DNA from: Alicyclobacillus sp. ALC3 | Lineage (GTDB): Bacteria > Bacillota > Bacilli > Alicyclobacillales > Alicyclobacillaceae | DNA length: 64,000 nt | NCBI RefSeq assembly: GCF_028751195.1 | Contig: NZ_CP066784.1 | Span: 1,488,001-1,552,000 of the forward strand | Reading direction: 5' to 3' | In this document: one piece after another, positions 1-8,748 of the stretch | Layout of the letters: each line of letters begins with the position of its first letter | How positions within the stretch are numbered: position 1 is the first letter of the stretch | Position numbers and translations under genes: made by a program | The notes under the pieces: generated by a model | What the model was told of the DNA's origin: nothing | The model's database searches: none | Seen by the model: the letters and a program-made list of their open reading frames with translations, nothing else

Positions 1-2
1 AC

Positions 3-185
3 AAGGAATTAGCAACCGAGCACGGGTTCCCATTGCGCCTCGTTGTACCACACTTGTATTTTTGGAAAAGTGTTAAGTGGGTTTGGGGAATCGAGTTCCT
101 ATCTACCAACAAACTGGGTTTTTGGGAGCAATCAGGATATCACCCGCACGGTGATCCTTGGTTGCAGCAGCGTTACACAGTCTGA
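3..185 (+). CDS. C-terminal end of a molybdopterin-dependent oxidoreductase (partial)
   Basis: An open frame enters from the left edge and stops with TGA at 183-185. It reads as the last 60 residues of a sulfite-oxidase/YedY-type molybdopterin enzyme. The blocks PLRLVVPHLYFWKSVKWV, GFWEQSGYH and DPWLQQRY are typical of the C-terminal end of that family. This part packs against the molybdopterin domain; the catalytic cysteine would lie upstream, outside the window. The start cannot be seen. The identification rests on recalled family motifs, not a search. The neighbouring four-helix membrane gene at 1144-1641 could be a heme or redox partner, but that is speculation. Confidence 0.75.
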   Translation, partial: KELATEHGFPLRLVVPHLYFWKSVKWVWGIEFLSTNKLGFWEQSGYHPHGDPWLQQRYTV

Positions 186-203
186 CCCACTCTACCTGAG
201 ACT

Positions 204-731
204 TTAACCCTTCCTGAGTGGCAACGGGTAATTTGCCCAGTTCTTTGACAGGCGGCTTAATACACTGCAACTACTCACGGCAATGAGGGTAACTGGGAGA
301 ACGACCAAAAACGGAAACCAAATATTCGTGTGCAGGAGCAGTGGGTACATGGACAGCGCCACGCCGGGAGGATGATAGATCCGGAGAAGAGGTAGAAGTA
401 TTACCATTGCCAGTGCAGCTAGAACTGCGTAGATTGGACCATGAGCTATCATTGAAACAGCCGTACCGAAACTGGCGGCTAATGTTGTCCCTACAATAAC
501 AGGAATAGGTTGGGCGATCGGTGACTTGGGGAGCAGGAGCAATATGGTCAATGTGGCAGCAAACGGAGGAACAAGCCATGTGAATTTCGTTGTCCCATCT
601 AGCAATGCAAGCATGAGAAGAATCGATAAAAACCAAATTGCTTGAGGCCACGACGTTCTACCATGATACATCCAGTTGCCCCACTCGTACTTGACGTAAA
701 TCATTCTTATTTGTCTCAACCGTCCCATCAT
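204..731 (-). CDS. HPP family integral membrane protein
   Basis: The protein has about four hydrophobic segments and the diagnostic block YHPPGVALSMYPLL, whose HPP tripeptide names the family. Some HPP proteins transport nitrite, but no substrate can be assigned here. I chose the ATG at 731 because a GGGGTGA ribosome site sits just upstream. The longer open frame back to 878 begins with a stretch that is not hydrophobic and not family-like. The gene points away from the oxidoreductase end at the left edge, and convergent spacing is only 18 bases. Length (175 aa) suits a single HPP domain. Confidence 0.8.
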   Translation of the reverse strand: MMGRLRQIRMIYVKYEWGNWMYHGRTSWPQAIWFLSILLMLALLDGTTKFTWLVPPFAATLTILLLLPKSPIAQPIPVIVGTTLAASFGTAVSMIAHGPIYAVLAALAMVILLPLLRIYHPPGVALSMYPLLLHTNIWFPFLVVLPVTLIAVSSCSVLSRLSKNWANYPLPLRKG

Positions 732-1143
732 CACTTCACCCCATTCATTGGAATTCGACCGTTCAGAACCATTATGACGTGTACCGCAGAAGATGCATAA
801 TTTGGACCAACAAGGCCCCTCCCCACTATCCTCGACTATCGCTTGCCCCACAAAATTTACGATCTCCAAGACAATCACGACTCAGCGTTCACAAACAGTC
901 CACATAACTTACCCGAACGGGTAGGTGAAGTCCCCGCCACTCATTGGTACGCTAATCGAGCAACTTCCAAGATGCAATCGACATCAGGGCATAGGAAATT
1001 CAAGGCACTTTCGACCTCGACCGTGGGACTCAAACCCGAGAGAGACTCGCCGTTAGTCGTCTCACCCCTATGCATCATTCACGCTTCCCTAAGTCTTGGA
1101 ATGCTTGAAGAATGGACGAGAACAATGTGGGGGGAATCAAAAC

Positions 1144-1641
1144 ATGAGTCTGTGGATGTGGACGTTCTTGATCGCGCTTTTTACCGCGACCGTGGGACTT
1201 GTTCTGTTCATCGGATTTACGTTTCAACAAAAACTGCGGTACCCATTCCTATTCGTAACCTTTCACGTAATTGGTGCAACTGTAACCGTGATTCTCTTCT
1301 GCATCCTGTTCATCCGTTGGATCACGCATCACGACGCAACGACCCCATACGCCAGCCTTGTTCTGTGGGCGTCACTGGCGGTCGTGCTCGCAACCTTTGT
1401 TTCGGGGCTCTACTTCTACTTCTGGTACAACGCTCGGAAACGACCATTAAGTTACAGGCTGCTGGTAACACACTTGGTGATGGCTTCCCTTGCGTTTGTC
1501 AGTGTCATCACAAGTGTGGCGCAACTCTCGAATACGGGGTTACACTCTCATCAGCTATACCGCGCAACAGGATACAATTTCCGCAAACATCGAGACATTC
1601 GACAGGCAGAAGCAAATCTATATAAAGCTCACTTATACTAA
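1144..1641 (+). CDS. Unknown four-helix membrane protein
   Basis: Starting at the ATG at 1144, preceded by GGGGGGAA, the frame encodes 165 residues with four clear hydrophobic helices in roughly residues 3-120. The last 35 residues are polar and do not resemble a membrane domain, so a late frameshift is possible. I do not recognise a family with certainty; size and topology resemble small DUF420-like or heme-associated membrane proteins. It stands alone on the plus strand between an HPP gene and a decayed transporter. Confidence 0.5.
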   Translation: MSLWMWTFLIALFTATVGLVLFIGFTFQQKLRYPFLFVTFHVIGATVTVILFCILFIRWITHHDATTPYASLVLWASLAVVLATFVSGLYFYFWYNARKRPLSYRLLVTHLVMASLAFVSVITSVAQLSNTGLHSHQLYRATGYNFRKHRDIRQAEANLYKAHLY

Positions 1642-1845
1642 GAAGGTTTCATCCCTCTCAAGTCAGCTTAGACCGCGGTGAAATACGGACTTCAGTAGTC
1701 CAATCATCACTGTTGAGACAGCACCTATACTGGACGCAGAAAGGACTCCCCTTCTGTCAACCTCCTTCCCGAACTCCCTCCAGCCGATTTCTGTCGAGAT
1801 GACAAGTGGTGCAATTTGAATGTACGGTTTGGTCCACGAGTCCAG

Positions 1846-2058
1846 GCCTCCGCAAGGCGCAAGACCTGCTGGAAGAATTCGACCTCATTTCAAGGGTTCG
1901 TCAACATCAATCCTGTCTCTCACCTAGTGAGCGCTGTGCGTGATTTGACAAACTCAGGGACCGTCGGGTCCGATCTCGCTCTCTCCCTGTTGGGTGCCGC
2001 AATTATCGTCGCAGTCTTTGCTCCTTTGACCGTGAAAGCGTATATGCGCCGGGCGTAA
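1846..2058 (+). pseudogene. Remnant of a DrrA/DrrB-type ABC-2 transporter
   Basis: Two fragments of adjacent transporter genes are fused. In one frame, 1848-1889 reads LRKAQDLLEEFDL, a block found in DrrA-type ATPases. In another frame, 1909-2058 reads the C-terminal end of a DrrB-type ABC-2 permease, with NPVSHLVSAVRDL followed by a last membrane helix and a basic tail. The centre of both genes is missing. The 3' end overlaps the end of the convergent histidine kinase gene by 56 bases. This is best read as an internal deletion remnant of a drug-export operon that the two-component system may once have controlled. Confidence 0.6.
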
Positions 2059-3163
2059 TGTCCGGCGTACCCGCGCCATCGTCTGGCAGACTCACGGTAA
2101 AGGTTGACCCGACGCGTGGCACACTCGTTACCTCCACCACTCCGCCGTGCAGGTCAACGATTTTCTTCACGATGGAAAGGCCCAGCCCCCCGCCCGCTGC
2201 CTCGCTGCCGCGAGATTTGTCAACCTTAAAAAACCGCTCGAAGACACGCCTTCGGGCTTCCTCATCCATACCAATCCCAGTATCGGATATGGAGATTTTG
2301 AGCCAGCCCCCATCCACCAGACGCGAGGATGAAACCGTGATGGTCCCACCAGCTTGGGTGAACTTCACGGCGTTGGTAATCATGTTGACCCAGACCTGAC
2401 TCAAAAGGTCCTTGTCGGCTGTGACTTCAATGGGCGCTAGCGACACCGCCATCTCAAGTTCCTTGCCAGTCCACAAAGGTTCGCAACTCAAGATGACGTC
2501 GCGAAGCTGTTTGTCCAGCCGGTATTTCTCCAAGTGAAACGGATGGTAGCCAGATTCGAGGGAAGTCAGCTTTAACAGATTGTCACTCAGACGCGACAGC
2601 CGATTACTTTCACTTTCAATAATCTCCAGATAGCGCTGTTGGTCCTCTGGCGCAATCGCACCACTGTGGAGTGCTCGAGCAAACCCGGAAATGGAAGTCA
2701 GGGGAGACTGAATCTCATGGGAGATATCGGAGACGAACTCCTGCCGCATTTGTTCCAGAATCGCCAACTCCTGCGCCATGTCGTTAATGCTGTGTACCAA
2801 CTGGCGGAAGGGATGCTTGTCGCCTCCTGGGTCACGAATCATTTCCACATCGAGCTTCACGTCGAAGTTTCCCTTGGCCATCTGACGGATGGCGTCAATC
2901 AGACTTTGCCAAATCGCGTTGTTTCTGGGCCCCACAAACCGTCCCACAACGGCACCGCCCAGAATGAGAAGGAGGAATGTAATGCCAATCGTAGTCATGA
3001 CACTTCCGAAAGAAGCCAAATAGGCGTGGTGGTGGCGATAGAGGAGTGCAGTCAACCCGTACGAAACTGTGAGGGTAAGAAAGAGCACGACGAGGGACAA
3101 AACGATACGGGAGGCGATGGCCCATACTGTCGAGGCGCGTTTGGACCATAACGATTTGTTCAT
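2003..3163 (-). CDS. Sensor histidine kinase (HAMP-HisKA-HATPase)
   Basis: The 386-residue membrane kinase pairs with the upstream response regulator. Two N-terminal helices (about residues 13-37 and 50-72) flank a very short external loop. A HAMP-like segment follows, then the HisKA box SDISHEIQSPLTS with the phospho-accepting histidine near residue 150, and an ATPase domain with N, G1 (DTGIGM) and G2 (GGGLGLS) boxes. The ATG overlaps the regulator's TGA by four bases, so the pair is translationally coupled. The last 20 or so residues are antisense to the transporter remnant and have no kinase-like character, suggesting the original stop was lost. The signal sensed is unknown. Confidence 0.92.
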   Translation of the reverse strand: MNKSLWSKRASTVWAIASRIVLSLVVLFLTLTVSYGLTALLYRHHHAYLASFGSVMTTIGITFLLLILGGAVVGRFVGPRNNAIWQSLIDAIRQMAKGNFDVKLDVEMIRDPGGDKHPFRQLVHSINDMAQELAILEQMRQEFVSDISHEIQSPLTSISGFARALHSGAIAPEDQQRYLEIIESESNRLSRLSDNLLKLTSLESGYHPFHLEKYRLDKQLRDVILSCEPLWTGKELEMAVSLAPIEVTADKDLLSQVWVNMITNAVKFTQAGGTITVSSSRLVDGGWLKISISDTGIGMDEEARRRVFERFFKVDKSRGSEAAGGGLGLSIVKKIVDLHGGVVEVTSVPRVGSTFTVSLPDDGAGTPDITPGAYTLSRSKEQRLRR

Positions 3164-3834
3164 ACTATCACCTCGAGTCGATAACCTAGACCTCGAACTG
3201 TGACAATCCGGAAGGAGGAAGTCTCCTCAGGAAACTTGTCCCTCAAGCGTTTCACATGTACGTCCACGGTGCGTTCATCCCCGTCAAAGTCGTATCCCCA
3301 AATGTCCTCAATGAGTTGATCTCGGGAGAGGGTTGTCCCAGGGTAGCTTGCCAGTTTGAACAAGAGCTCAAATTCCTTTTTCGCAAGGGCTACATGAACA
3401 TCATTACACAGAACCGTATGTGTTGAGGCATCTAGAGCCAGACTCCCCAACGTAATGACTTGTTCCGTGGCAATCCGGTACCTTCGTAGCAGTGCGTGAA
3501 CGCGAGCACGAAGTTCGTCTGGGTCAAAAGGCTTGACCAGGTAATCATCCGCTCCCAGTCTTAGCCCCCGCACTTTGTGTATCGTTTCGTTCTTGGCCGT
3601 CAGCATCAGGATAGGCACCGCAGAGTATTGACGGATCTCCCGACACAGGTCCCATCCGTCCAGATTGGGTAACATGATGTCGAGGACAACGAGATCGACC
3701 TTGTGTGCGTCCAGAGTTTTGAGCGCCTCCCCCCCGTCTGCAGCTTCAATGGTGCGAAACCCATCGAGTTCTAAATAGAAACGAAGCAGTTCCCGAATGT
3801 GACTGTCATCATCCACGATGAGCACCGACGCCAT
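3160..3834 (-). CDS. OmpR-family response regulator
   Basis: The receiver domain has the acidic pair DDD near the start, the phospho-acceptor in VVLDIMLP, the conserved threonine in LMLTAK and the lysine in LVKPFD. A winged-helix DNA-binding domain follows, ending in DVHVKRLRDKF and VRGLGYRL. I start it at the ATG at 3834 behind AAAGGTG rather than at the longer frame start at 3885. It overlaps the kinase start by four bases and is the first gene of the operon. Transcription runs away from tyrS, and the target genes are not evident here. Confidence 0.93.
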   Translation of the reverse strand: MASVLIVDDDSHIRELLRFYLELDGFRTIEAADGGEALKTLDAHKVDLVVLDIMLPNLDGWDLCREIRQYSAVPILMLTAKNETIHKVRGLRLGADDYLVKPFDPDELRARVHALLRRYRIATEQVITLGSLALDASTHTVLCNDVHVALAKKEFELLFKLASYPGTTLSRDQLIEDIWGYDFDGDERTVDVHVKRLRDKFPEETSSFRIVTVRGLGYRLEVIV

Positions 3835-4073
3835 AACCCCAACACCTTTCCAGACAGCTTCGCTAAGGTTGCGCCGTCTGACCATGCCACTGCCGTCATT
3901 GTATTACACTACCGTATCGTACCAATGTGAACGCAATATGAATCGACGTACCACCTCGAGCGAACCCTTGTGCTCAACTCGTTCGGCAATTCCAGATGAA
4001 TCGTCCTGCACATTTGACCGGCGTCATTTGATTGAACTAACGGAAGCTTGGTCCGACAAGAGCAGGTTCGCCG

Positions 4074-4102
4074 TTGACTTTCAACATCCTGGATGATACA
4101 TT
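4074..4102 (+). promoter_or_regulatory. Sigma-A-type promoter of tyrS
   Basis: TTGACT at 4074-4079 and TACATT at 4097-4102 are separated by exactly 17 bases. The promoter lies about 25 bases upstream of the first conserved T-box elements, as expected for the start of the tyrS leader transcript. Confidence 0.65.
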
Positions 4103-4124
4103 CTGTGAAAATTGAATACTCTTT

Positions 4125-4356
4125 CGAAGAAGATGGTCAGGACCCTGAATTATTGTGCCCAGAGATTCGGTGGTTGGTGTGAACCGAACACACATTCATT
4201 GTCTGTTACGCCATTGGAGGTTTGGCGGCATTAGTCGTCAACGGTGGTTCCGTTATCGCTATCGAGTGGTCACTGCAATGATGCACTATACAGTGGCAAT
4301 TAGGGTGGTAACACGAGATGCATGCCTCGTCCCTTATGGGAACGGGGCTTTTTGTG
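4125..4356 (+). promoter_or_regulatory. Tyrosine T-box riboswitch leader
   Basis: The leader carries the hallmarks of a T-box that senses uncharged tRNA. A Stem I region has the block GGTTGGTGTGAACCGA at about 4173-4189, typical of the distal Stem I loop. A candidate specifier codon TAC (tyrosine) lies at 4207-4209. The T-box sequence AGGGTGGTAACACGAG at about 4302-4316 pairs with the tRNA acceptor end. An intrinsic terminator follows. The gene immediately downstream encodes tyrosyl-tRNA synthetase, which agrees with the TAC specifier. The exact 5' limit and the specifier are inferred by eye; a covariance-model fold would settle them. Confidence 0.9.
4323..4356 (+). terminator. Conditional terminator of the T-box leader
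   Basis: GCCTCGTCCC and GGGAACGGGGC form a GC-rich hairpin followed by TTTTT. The 5' arm lies directly after the T-box sequence, so binding of uncharged tRNA would favour the alternative antiterminator and let transcription enter tyrS. Confidence 0.85.
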
Positions 4357-4387
4357 TTTCATGTTTATTCGTGGAGGAGAGGATACA

Positions 4388-5629
4388 GTGGAGGAGCCAA
4401 CGCTATCAGGAACGCAGTTGGATGAAGTCAATCAGCAGGTGGAAATCATTTCAGGCGGAGCAGCCGAGATTGTCCCTGAACAAGAACTGGTACAGAAATT
4501 GCAGCGCTCTGTGGCACACCGTGCTCCGTTACGGATGAAGCTAGGCATGGATCCTTCATCCCCGGATATTCACCTGGGGCACGTCGTCGTATTGCAGAAG
4601 ATCCGCCAGATGCAAAATTTCGGTCATGTTTGCGACCTTGTAATCGGAGACTTCACGGGGAGAATTGGAGATCCTACAGGAAAATCAGAGACCAGGAAGC
4701 AGCTAACCGAAGCCGAGGTTGATGCAAATGCCCGGACGTACGTGCAACAGGTCATGAAGGTCCTAGACCCGGCACGTACAAACATTGTCCGCAACGCTGA
4801 TTGGTTAGCAAAGCTAGATTTTGCAGCCGTCATTCGTCTTGCGGCTACAGTGACTGTGGCCAGAATGTTGGAACGAGATGATTTTTCAAAACGACATGGT
4901 GAAAATCGCCCGATTCACATTCATGAGTTCTTTTATCCTCTGATGCAGGGTTATGATTCAGTGCATCTCCGAACTGATATTGAATTCGGAGGGACAGATC
5001 AGAAGTTCAATCTCCTCATGGGACGGTCCTTACAGAAGGATTTCGGTTTAGAGCCACAAGTCGCAGTTATGATGCCTCTCCTTGTAGGATTAGACGGTAC
5101 GCAGAAAATGTCAAAGAGTCTAGGCAACTACATCGGAATTGATGAAACACCAAAGGATATATACGGCAAAGCCATGTCCATACCAGATAGTCTGATGTTG
5201 AAGTATTTTCAACTGTTGTTGGGTTCGTCCGACAGGGAAGTTGCAGATTTGGCTGCGGGTTTACAGACAGGAGTCCTGCATCCTAGAGATGTAAAAATGC
5301 GCTTGGCAAGGGAACTGGTTTCACGTTTCGTAGGGACGAAAGAGGCTGAGGACGTGGAACATGAGTGGATCACGGTGTTTCAACAGGGAGGCATTCCGGA
5401 TATTGTACCTACGGTTCGGATTACACCTGGACGACGCCGGCTGGTTGAGGCACTTGTCGAGTTTGAATTAGTCCCTAGCAAGAGTGAGGCACGTCGACTC
5501 ATACAACAAGGCGGAGTTCAAGTAAATGGACTCAAAATGAACGATGTGTCGGCAGAAATCGACTTGCAAGACGGGACCGTCATACAGGTCGGCAAGCGCC
5601 GCTTTGTTAAGCTAGATGCGATGTTGTGA
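4388..5629 (+). CDS. tyrS: Tyrosyl-tRNA synthetase
   Basis: This cytoplasmic class I synthetase charges tRNA-Tyr with tyrosine. The HIGH-type motif appears as HLGH near residue 60, followed by VIGDFTGRIGDPTGKSETR; FGGTDQKFNLLMGR and the KMSKS motif (QKMSKSLGNY) complete the catalytic core. The C-terminal 60 residues form an S4 RNA-binding domain (SEARRLIQQGGVQVNG). I place the start at GTG 4388 because GGAGGAGAGG sits directly upstream and the longer frame would begin inside the terminator hairpin. The protein has 413 residues. The sequence is closer to the TyrZ-like type than to classic TyrS, by my recollection. Confidence 0.97.
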   Translation: MEEPTLSGTQLDEVNQQVEIISGGAAEIVPEQELVQKLQRSVAHRAPLRMKLGMDPSSPDIHLGHVVVLQKIRQMQNFGHVCDLVIGDFTGRIGDPTGKSETRKQLTEAEVDANARTYVQQVMKVLDPARTNIVRNADWLAKLDFAAVIRLAATVTVARMLERDDFSKRHGENRPIHIHEFFYPLMQGYDSVHLRTDIEFGGTDQKFNLLMGRSLQKDFGLEPQVAVMMPLLVGLDGTQKMSKSLGNYIGIDETPKDIYGKAMSIPDSLMLKYFQLLLGSSDREVADLAAGLQTGVLHPRDVKMRLARELVSRFVGTKEAEDVEHEWITVFQQGGIPDIVPTVRITPGRRRLVEALVEFELVPSKSEARRLIQQGGVQVNGLKMNDVSAEIDLQDGTVIQVGKRRFVKLDAML

Positions 5630-5711
5630 AAACTCTCTAAGGGAAGTTTGTCCGTGACGTCATGACATGTTTTGAATAGTGTAGAGGCATATCATGACGG
5701 GAGGGATTCAA

Positions 5712-5948
5712 TTGAACCGGTCGACGAGGCAACTCTGTGCCTGCATCGAAAGTCCTTGTACGCGAGACACCCGACGAGTACTACGAACTAAATTCAAGAT
5801 TGGGGAAAGGCTCACGTTGACTACACTGTCCGGTAGAACATTTACGGGAAAGTTGGTCCGTGTCACTAAGGGAGTTCTGGTGCTTTCCGTCAGTGGCATT
5901 CTTCATTATTTTCCATTATGTCGGGTCGGGGGACCGCGGAAGTCTTGA
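5712..5948 (+). CDS. Small DUF2642-like protein, first of two tandem paralogues
   Basis: A short protein with a cysteine-containing N-terminus (CACIESPC) followed by a 50-residue beta-rich module. The module reads like the LSm-like fold of DUF2642 proteins: a G-x-L-V-x-V-x-x-G-V-L-V-L core and a final HYFPLCRV strand. TTG at 5712 follows GGGAGGG; an in-frame ATG at 5694 with a weaker site is the alternative. The next gene is a paralogue with the same layout. Several DUF2642 members are linked to the spore surface in Bacillales, so a spore role is possible but not shown here. Confidence 0.55.
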   Translation: MNRSTRQLCACIESPCTRDTRRVLRTKFKIGERLTLTTLSGRTFTGKLVRVTKGVLVLSVSGILHYFPLCRVGGPRKS

Positions 5949-5974
5949 GCGAAAGGACTTTAGGAGGTGGAAAA

Positions 5975-6202
5975 ATGAGCACTTGCCGTTGCGTTGAAGA
6001 CGTCTGTAATAAGAGTCTCAGGTTGTCTCTCAGGAAGTATATCGGGCGACAAATACAGGTGGGACTCGTGTCTGGTAAAAGTAATTTTCTAGTTGGCAAA
6101 CTTCTGATGGTGTCCGCCGGGCTCGCTACAATTCGAGTGAAAGGCATCACGAATTACGTCACTCTGTGCGAAATCGATTACTTCAAACCGATACTTCGGT
6201 GA
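5975..6202 (+). CDS. Small DUF2642-like protein, second of two tandem paralogues
   Basis: This 75-residue protein starts at ATG 5975 behind a perfect AGGAGG. Its N-terminus has cysteines (STCRCVEDVC), and the module from about residue 20 (YIGRQIQVGLVSG, GKLLMV, NYVTLCEIDYF) aligns by eye with the preceding protein. The pair lies in tandem 26 bases apart and probably forms one transcript. Function is unknown; the family has been associated with spore coats in related bacteria, and that is only suggestive. Confidence 0.6.
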   Translation: MSTCRCVEDVCNKSLRLSLRKYIGRQIQVGLVSGKSNFLVGKLLMVSAGLATIRVKGITNYVTLCEIDYFKPILR

Positions 6203-6305
6203 CCAATGTCGGCAGAACTCGGACAATTTAGGAGCAAGTTCAAGGGTTCACAGTTCCAGCCCACCCAATGAGACATAATCTTCTGCATGATAAGGGTGAT
6301 TGAGG

Positions 6306-6659
6306 ATGATTTGCAAATATTCGACTGGACCCCTAAATAACCTGACAGTGAACGGTAAGCTTGTTTCCAAAAATATTATCGTAAACTCGATAAATCAGCA
6401 TCAACGCAATATGGCTAAGGTGAAAATCAACGTGTACGCGTTAAATGGGAAAAGAAAAATAATTCGTACCGTCGTTCTTCGTGTTAAAGCGAATTCATCC
6501 ACTTACACTATTCTCAATGTATCAACAGCCATGCAATATGAAGTGCAATTTATCACAAATCAACCGAGGGTTCTTTTTGCATCATTTGGAATCAGCCCCA
6601 AAGACCGTTATGTTGCCGCACATCGTGTCGTTAACAGTGAATTAACAAGAATCGTATAG
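6306..6659 (+). CDS. Unknown small beta-rich protein
   Basis: The 117-residue product starts at ATG 6306 behind AGGGTGA. It has no membrane segment and no signal peptide. Alternating hydrophobic residues suggest a beta sandwich, with a C-terminal segment AHRVVNSELTRI that looks conserved rather than random. I cannot name the family. Its position after the two DUF2642-like genes on the same strand is consistent with another surface or spore-associated protein, but nothing proves this. Confidence 0.5.
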   Translation: MICKYSTGPLNNLTVNGKLVSKNIIVNSINQHQRNMAKVKINVYALNGKRKIIRTVVLRVKANSSTYTILNVSTAMQYEVQFITNQPRVLFASFGISPKDRYVAAHRVVNSELTRIV

Positions 6660-6759
6660 AAAAACAGAGGATGGAGAAGCCTCATTACAGCTATGACTAG
6701 TGTAATATTTTCCATCAATACGATCCGGTGCTTCACGGGGAGCGTCGACGCGAATAGCT

Positions 6760-6788
6760 AAAAAGAGTCGGTGCGCGATGACCGACTC
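6760..6788 (-). terminator. Intrinsic terminator after the 6811-7359 membrane gene
   Basis: Read on the minus strand, GAGTCGGT and ACCGACTC form a perfect 8-bp stem with an 8-base loop, followed by TTTTT. It lies 23 bases beyond the stop of the membrane protein gene. Confidence 0.8.
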
Positions 6789-6810
6789 CCTGGCTAAAGG
6801 CAAAATATCG

Positions 6811-7359
6811 TTACCATCCGTGGAATTCTTCTCTATACCGATAGTCGTAACCTTGGCCAAATGCCATGACCCAGAGTATCACGATTAGGGCTATCATCGC
6901 GGCGAAATTGAGGTATGGAACAATCATTCCGACCATAAGCAGCAACCACAGTGGGTTCATCCCGAACGCCCTAAACAGCCGCACTGCCCAAATGATTTCG
7001 AGAACGAGCACTGCGATTGAATACAGAGTCGTGATAATCGCTAAGGCAATACTGTGAAACGAGAGAGCCAACACATATCCTAGGAAGATGCCAAAAAACC
7101 AGCTTACGTTCCACCGCGACTTGCGAATCAGCCAAAAGCCAGGCCAGTAATTTGCGATCGGAATGAAAGCAAGCCAAGCAAGCGAATAGCCTGCCTTTTT
7201 AAGCAGTTTATAGTACGGGATCGTGATGGCGAAATAAGAAACGAGGGAGACAACAATGAGAACCGTGATGCCGATTGCGAGCAGACTACCAAGGAACGCC
7301 AAGTTAGAAAAATTAGTTAAATTTTGCGTCGACCCGTACAAGCCCCCACTACCTTTCAA
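6811..7359 (-). CDS. DUF5684-like multi-pass membrane protein
   Basis: The protein has about four or five hydrophobic helices. It contains the block YYKLLKKAGYSLAWLAFIP followed by a tryptophan-rich loop, which I associate with DUF5684-type signal-peptidase-like membrane proteins in Firmicutes. It ends in a tyrosine-rich tail (GQGYDYRYREE). Length is 182 residues. It is a single-gene unit with its own terminator. No enzyme motif is visible and the function is unknown. Confidence 0.6.
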   Translation of the reverse strand: MKGSGGLYGSTQNLTNFSNLAFLGSLLAIGITVLIVVSLVSYFAITIPYYKLLKKAGYSLAWLAFIPIANYWPGFWLIRKSRWNVSWFFGIFLGYVLALSFHSIALAIITTLYSIAVLVLEIIWAVRLFRAFGMNPLWLLLMVGMIVPYLNFAAMIALIVILWVMAFGQGYDYRYREEFHGW

Positions 7360-7495
7360 CTATTTTGTAATAAAAGAGAAGTTCAATTGCATTTTATTAC
7401 ACATTTCGACAGCCGTAAACATTCGAAATGCGAAGATGCAATTAGTACGTTGAGCTCGCTGACAACAGCATGACCACTCGAATCATCTGCAACCC

Positions 7496-8200
7496 TTACC
7501 CCAGCTGCCCGAGGTACTCGGGTACAATCTCCTCTTCCAGAACCCCGTTCTCACTCAACCTCAATCGATATCCTCGAGCGTCCGGTCGAGAGCTGACGGT
7601 CGCCTTCAATTCGGTACCAACAAAATGGAACGCCACACCATCATCCGCAGCCAGACCAGGCGCAATCCGGTCGTCTTGCAGTAAGCGATGAAACGTTGGA
7701 CGCCGTTCTGATTCACCGTCATAGTGAGGGCAATTAGATCCGGGCAAGAGTCCCAGACAGGGTAGCCGGTCCAGCGTCACGCCAAATGAATCCGTGATTG
7801 CTTCCTCAAACCAGCATATCGACCCAGCACTTACACCCGCCATCACGATGCCTTTCTCCCAAGCCCGCCTCATGACGCTATCGAGTCCCCAGTCTCGCCA
7901 CAGAGCAAGAAGATTCTTCGTGTTGCCGCCGCCAACATAGATGACGTCCTTCTCCATCACGAAGGACTCAAGGTCCGTCGTCGGTGGATGGAATAAAGAG
8001 AGATGAGACGGTTCGCAGTCCAGCTTTTGAAATGCAGCGTAGAATCGCTCAATGTACGATTCAGCGTCTCCACTAGCCGTCGGGACAAAGCAGACCTTCG
8101 GCCTGTTAGTGTTAGTCTGGCGCAGAACGTATTCGTCGAGCAACAGATTTTCTGGGGCCATCGAAAACCCGCCGCCCCCCATCGCAATGATTTGCCGCAT
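7496..8200 (-). CDS. Peptidase S51 family (dipeptidase E-like)
   Basis: The cytoplasmic 234-residue protein has the S51 layout: an N-terminal IIAMGGGGF loop, IYVGGGNTKNLLALWR, the nucleophile serine in AGVSAGSICWF, and HYDGESERRP. Family members cleave Asp-X dipeptides or act as cyanophycinase-like hydrolases; the exact substrate here is not defined. ATG 8200 is preceded by AAAGGAGAA, so I prefer it to the longer frame from 8242. It lies downstream of dinB-type genes on the same strand but is probably separate. Confidence 0.88.
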   Translation of the reverse strand: MRQIIAMGGGGFSMAPENLLLDEYVLRQTNTNRPKVCFVPTASGDAESYIERFYAAFQKLDCEPSHLSLFHPPTTDLESFVMEKDVIYVGGGNTKNLLALWRDWGLDSVMRRAWEKGIVMAGVSAGSICWFEEAITDSFGVTLDRLPCLGLLPGSNCPHYDGESERRPTFHRLLQDDRIAPGLAADDGVAFHFVGTELKATVSSRPDARGYRLRLSENGVLEEEIVPEYLGQLG

Positions 8201-8283
8201 TAACAATTCTCCTTTCATCATCACTGACTCTTGCAGACACATACATGCATCCGCCTAGCAATGTTCTTATCCAGCGATACTGT

Positions 8284-8742
8284 TCACATGAGGTTACGAC
8301 CAATCACATTCGCTGAAATTGGCTCCCGACCAACTTCTCTTGCCCAAACGGACAACTGACCCATGTGATGAATCTCGTGTGCGACGACGTGCAGAAGAAC
8401 TTCGCCGTATGTGAAGTCATCCAGCTTACGATTTTCCAAATCTCCGCACCAGTTCATCACGAAGTCCAGTATCCGTGGGCTGCAGACGTCTGACAGGTTC
8501 CTGACCGCATCGAGTGAGTCGTAGTCCTCATAGTGGTAATGAAACTCAGGCTTGCCCTGTAATCCTTGGAGGATCCAGGCCTGCTCCACGTCTACAACAT
8601 GAAACAGCGTTCGCAGGATACTACCGACACCACCTGTGCGTTGACGTGTCAGTTCCTCTGTCGGCACGCTTTCACTCCAATCGAACCAGTCGGCCCGCAC
8701 TTGCCAGTTGTACCGGAAGAGTGTAAGCAAGTTCGTTCCCAT
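8284..8742 (-). CDS. DinB family metal-binding protein
   Basis: The 152-residue four-helix-bundle protein has the three-histidine metal site of the DinB/YfiT superfamily: a histidine in FHVVDVEQAW and two in HEIHHMGQL. Members include damage-inducible proteins and thiol transferases; the substrate here is unknown. The ribosome site AAAGG lies at the very edge of the 178-bp direct repeat that begins at 8749, so the promoter region of this gene was replaced by, or brought in with, that repeat. Confidence 0.85.
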   Translation of the reverse strand: MGTNLLTLFRYNWQVRADWFDWSESVPTEELTRQRTGGVGSILRTLFHVVDVEQAWILQGLQGKPEFHYHYEDYDSLDAVRNLSDVCSPRILDFVMNWCGDLENRKLDDFTYGEVLLHVVAHEIHHMGQLSVWAREVGREPISANVIGRNLM

Positions 8743-8748
8743 CCTTTC

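Noticed and set aside
843..1625. Long plus-strand frame of 260 codons
   Set aside because: It is a shadow of the four-helix membrane gene at 1144-1641; it has no ribosome site and no protein-like pattern.
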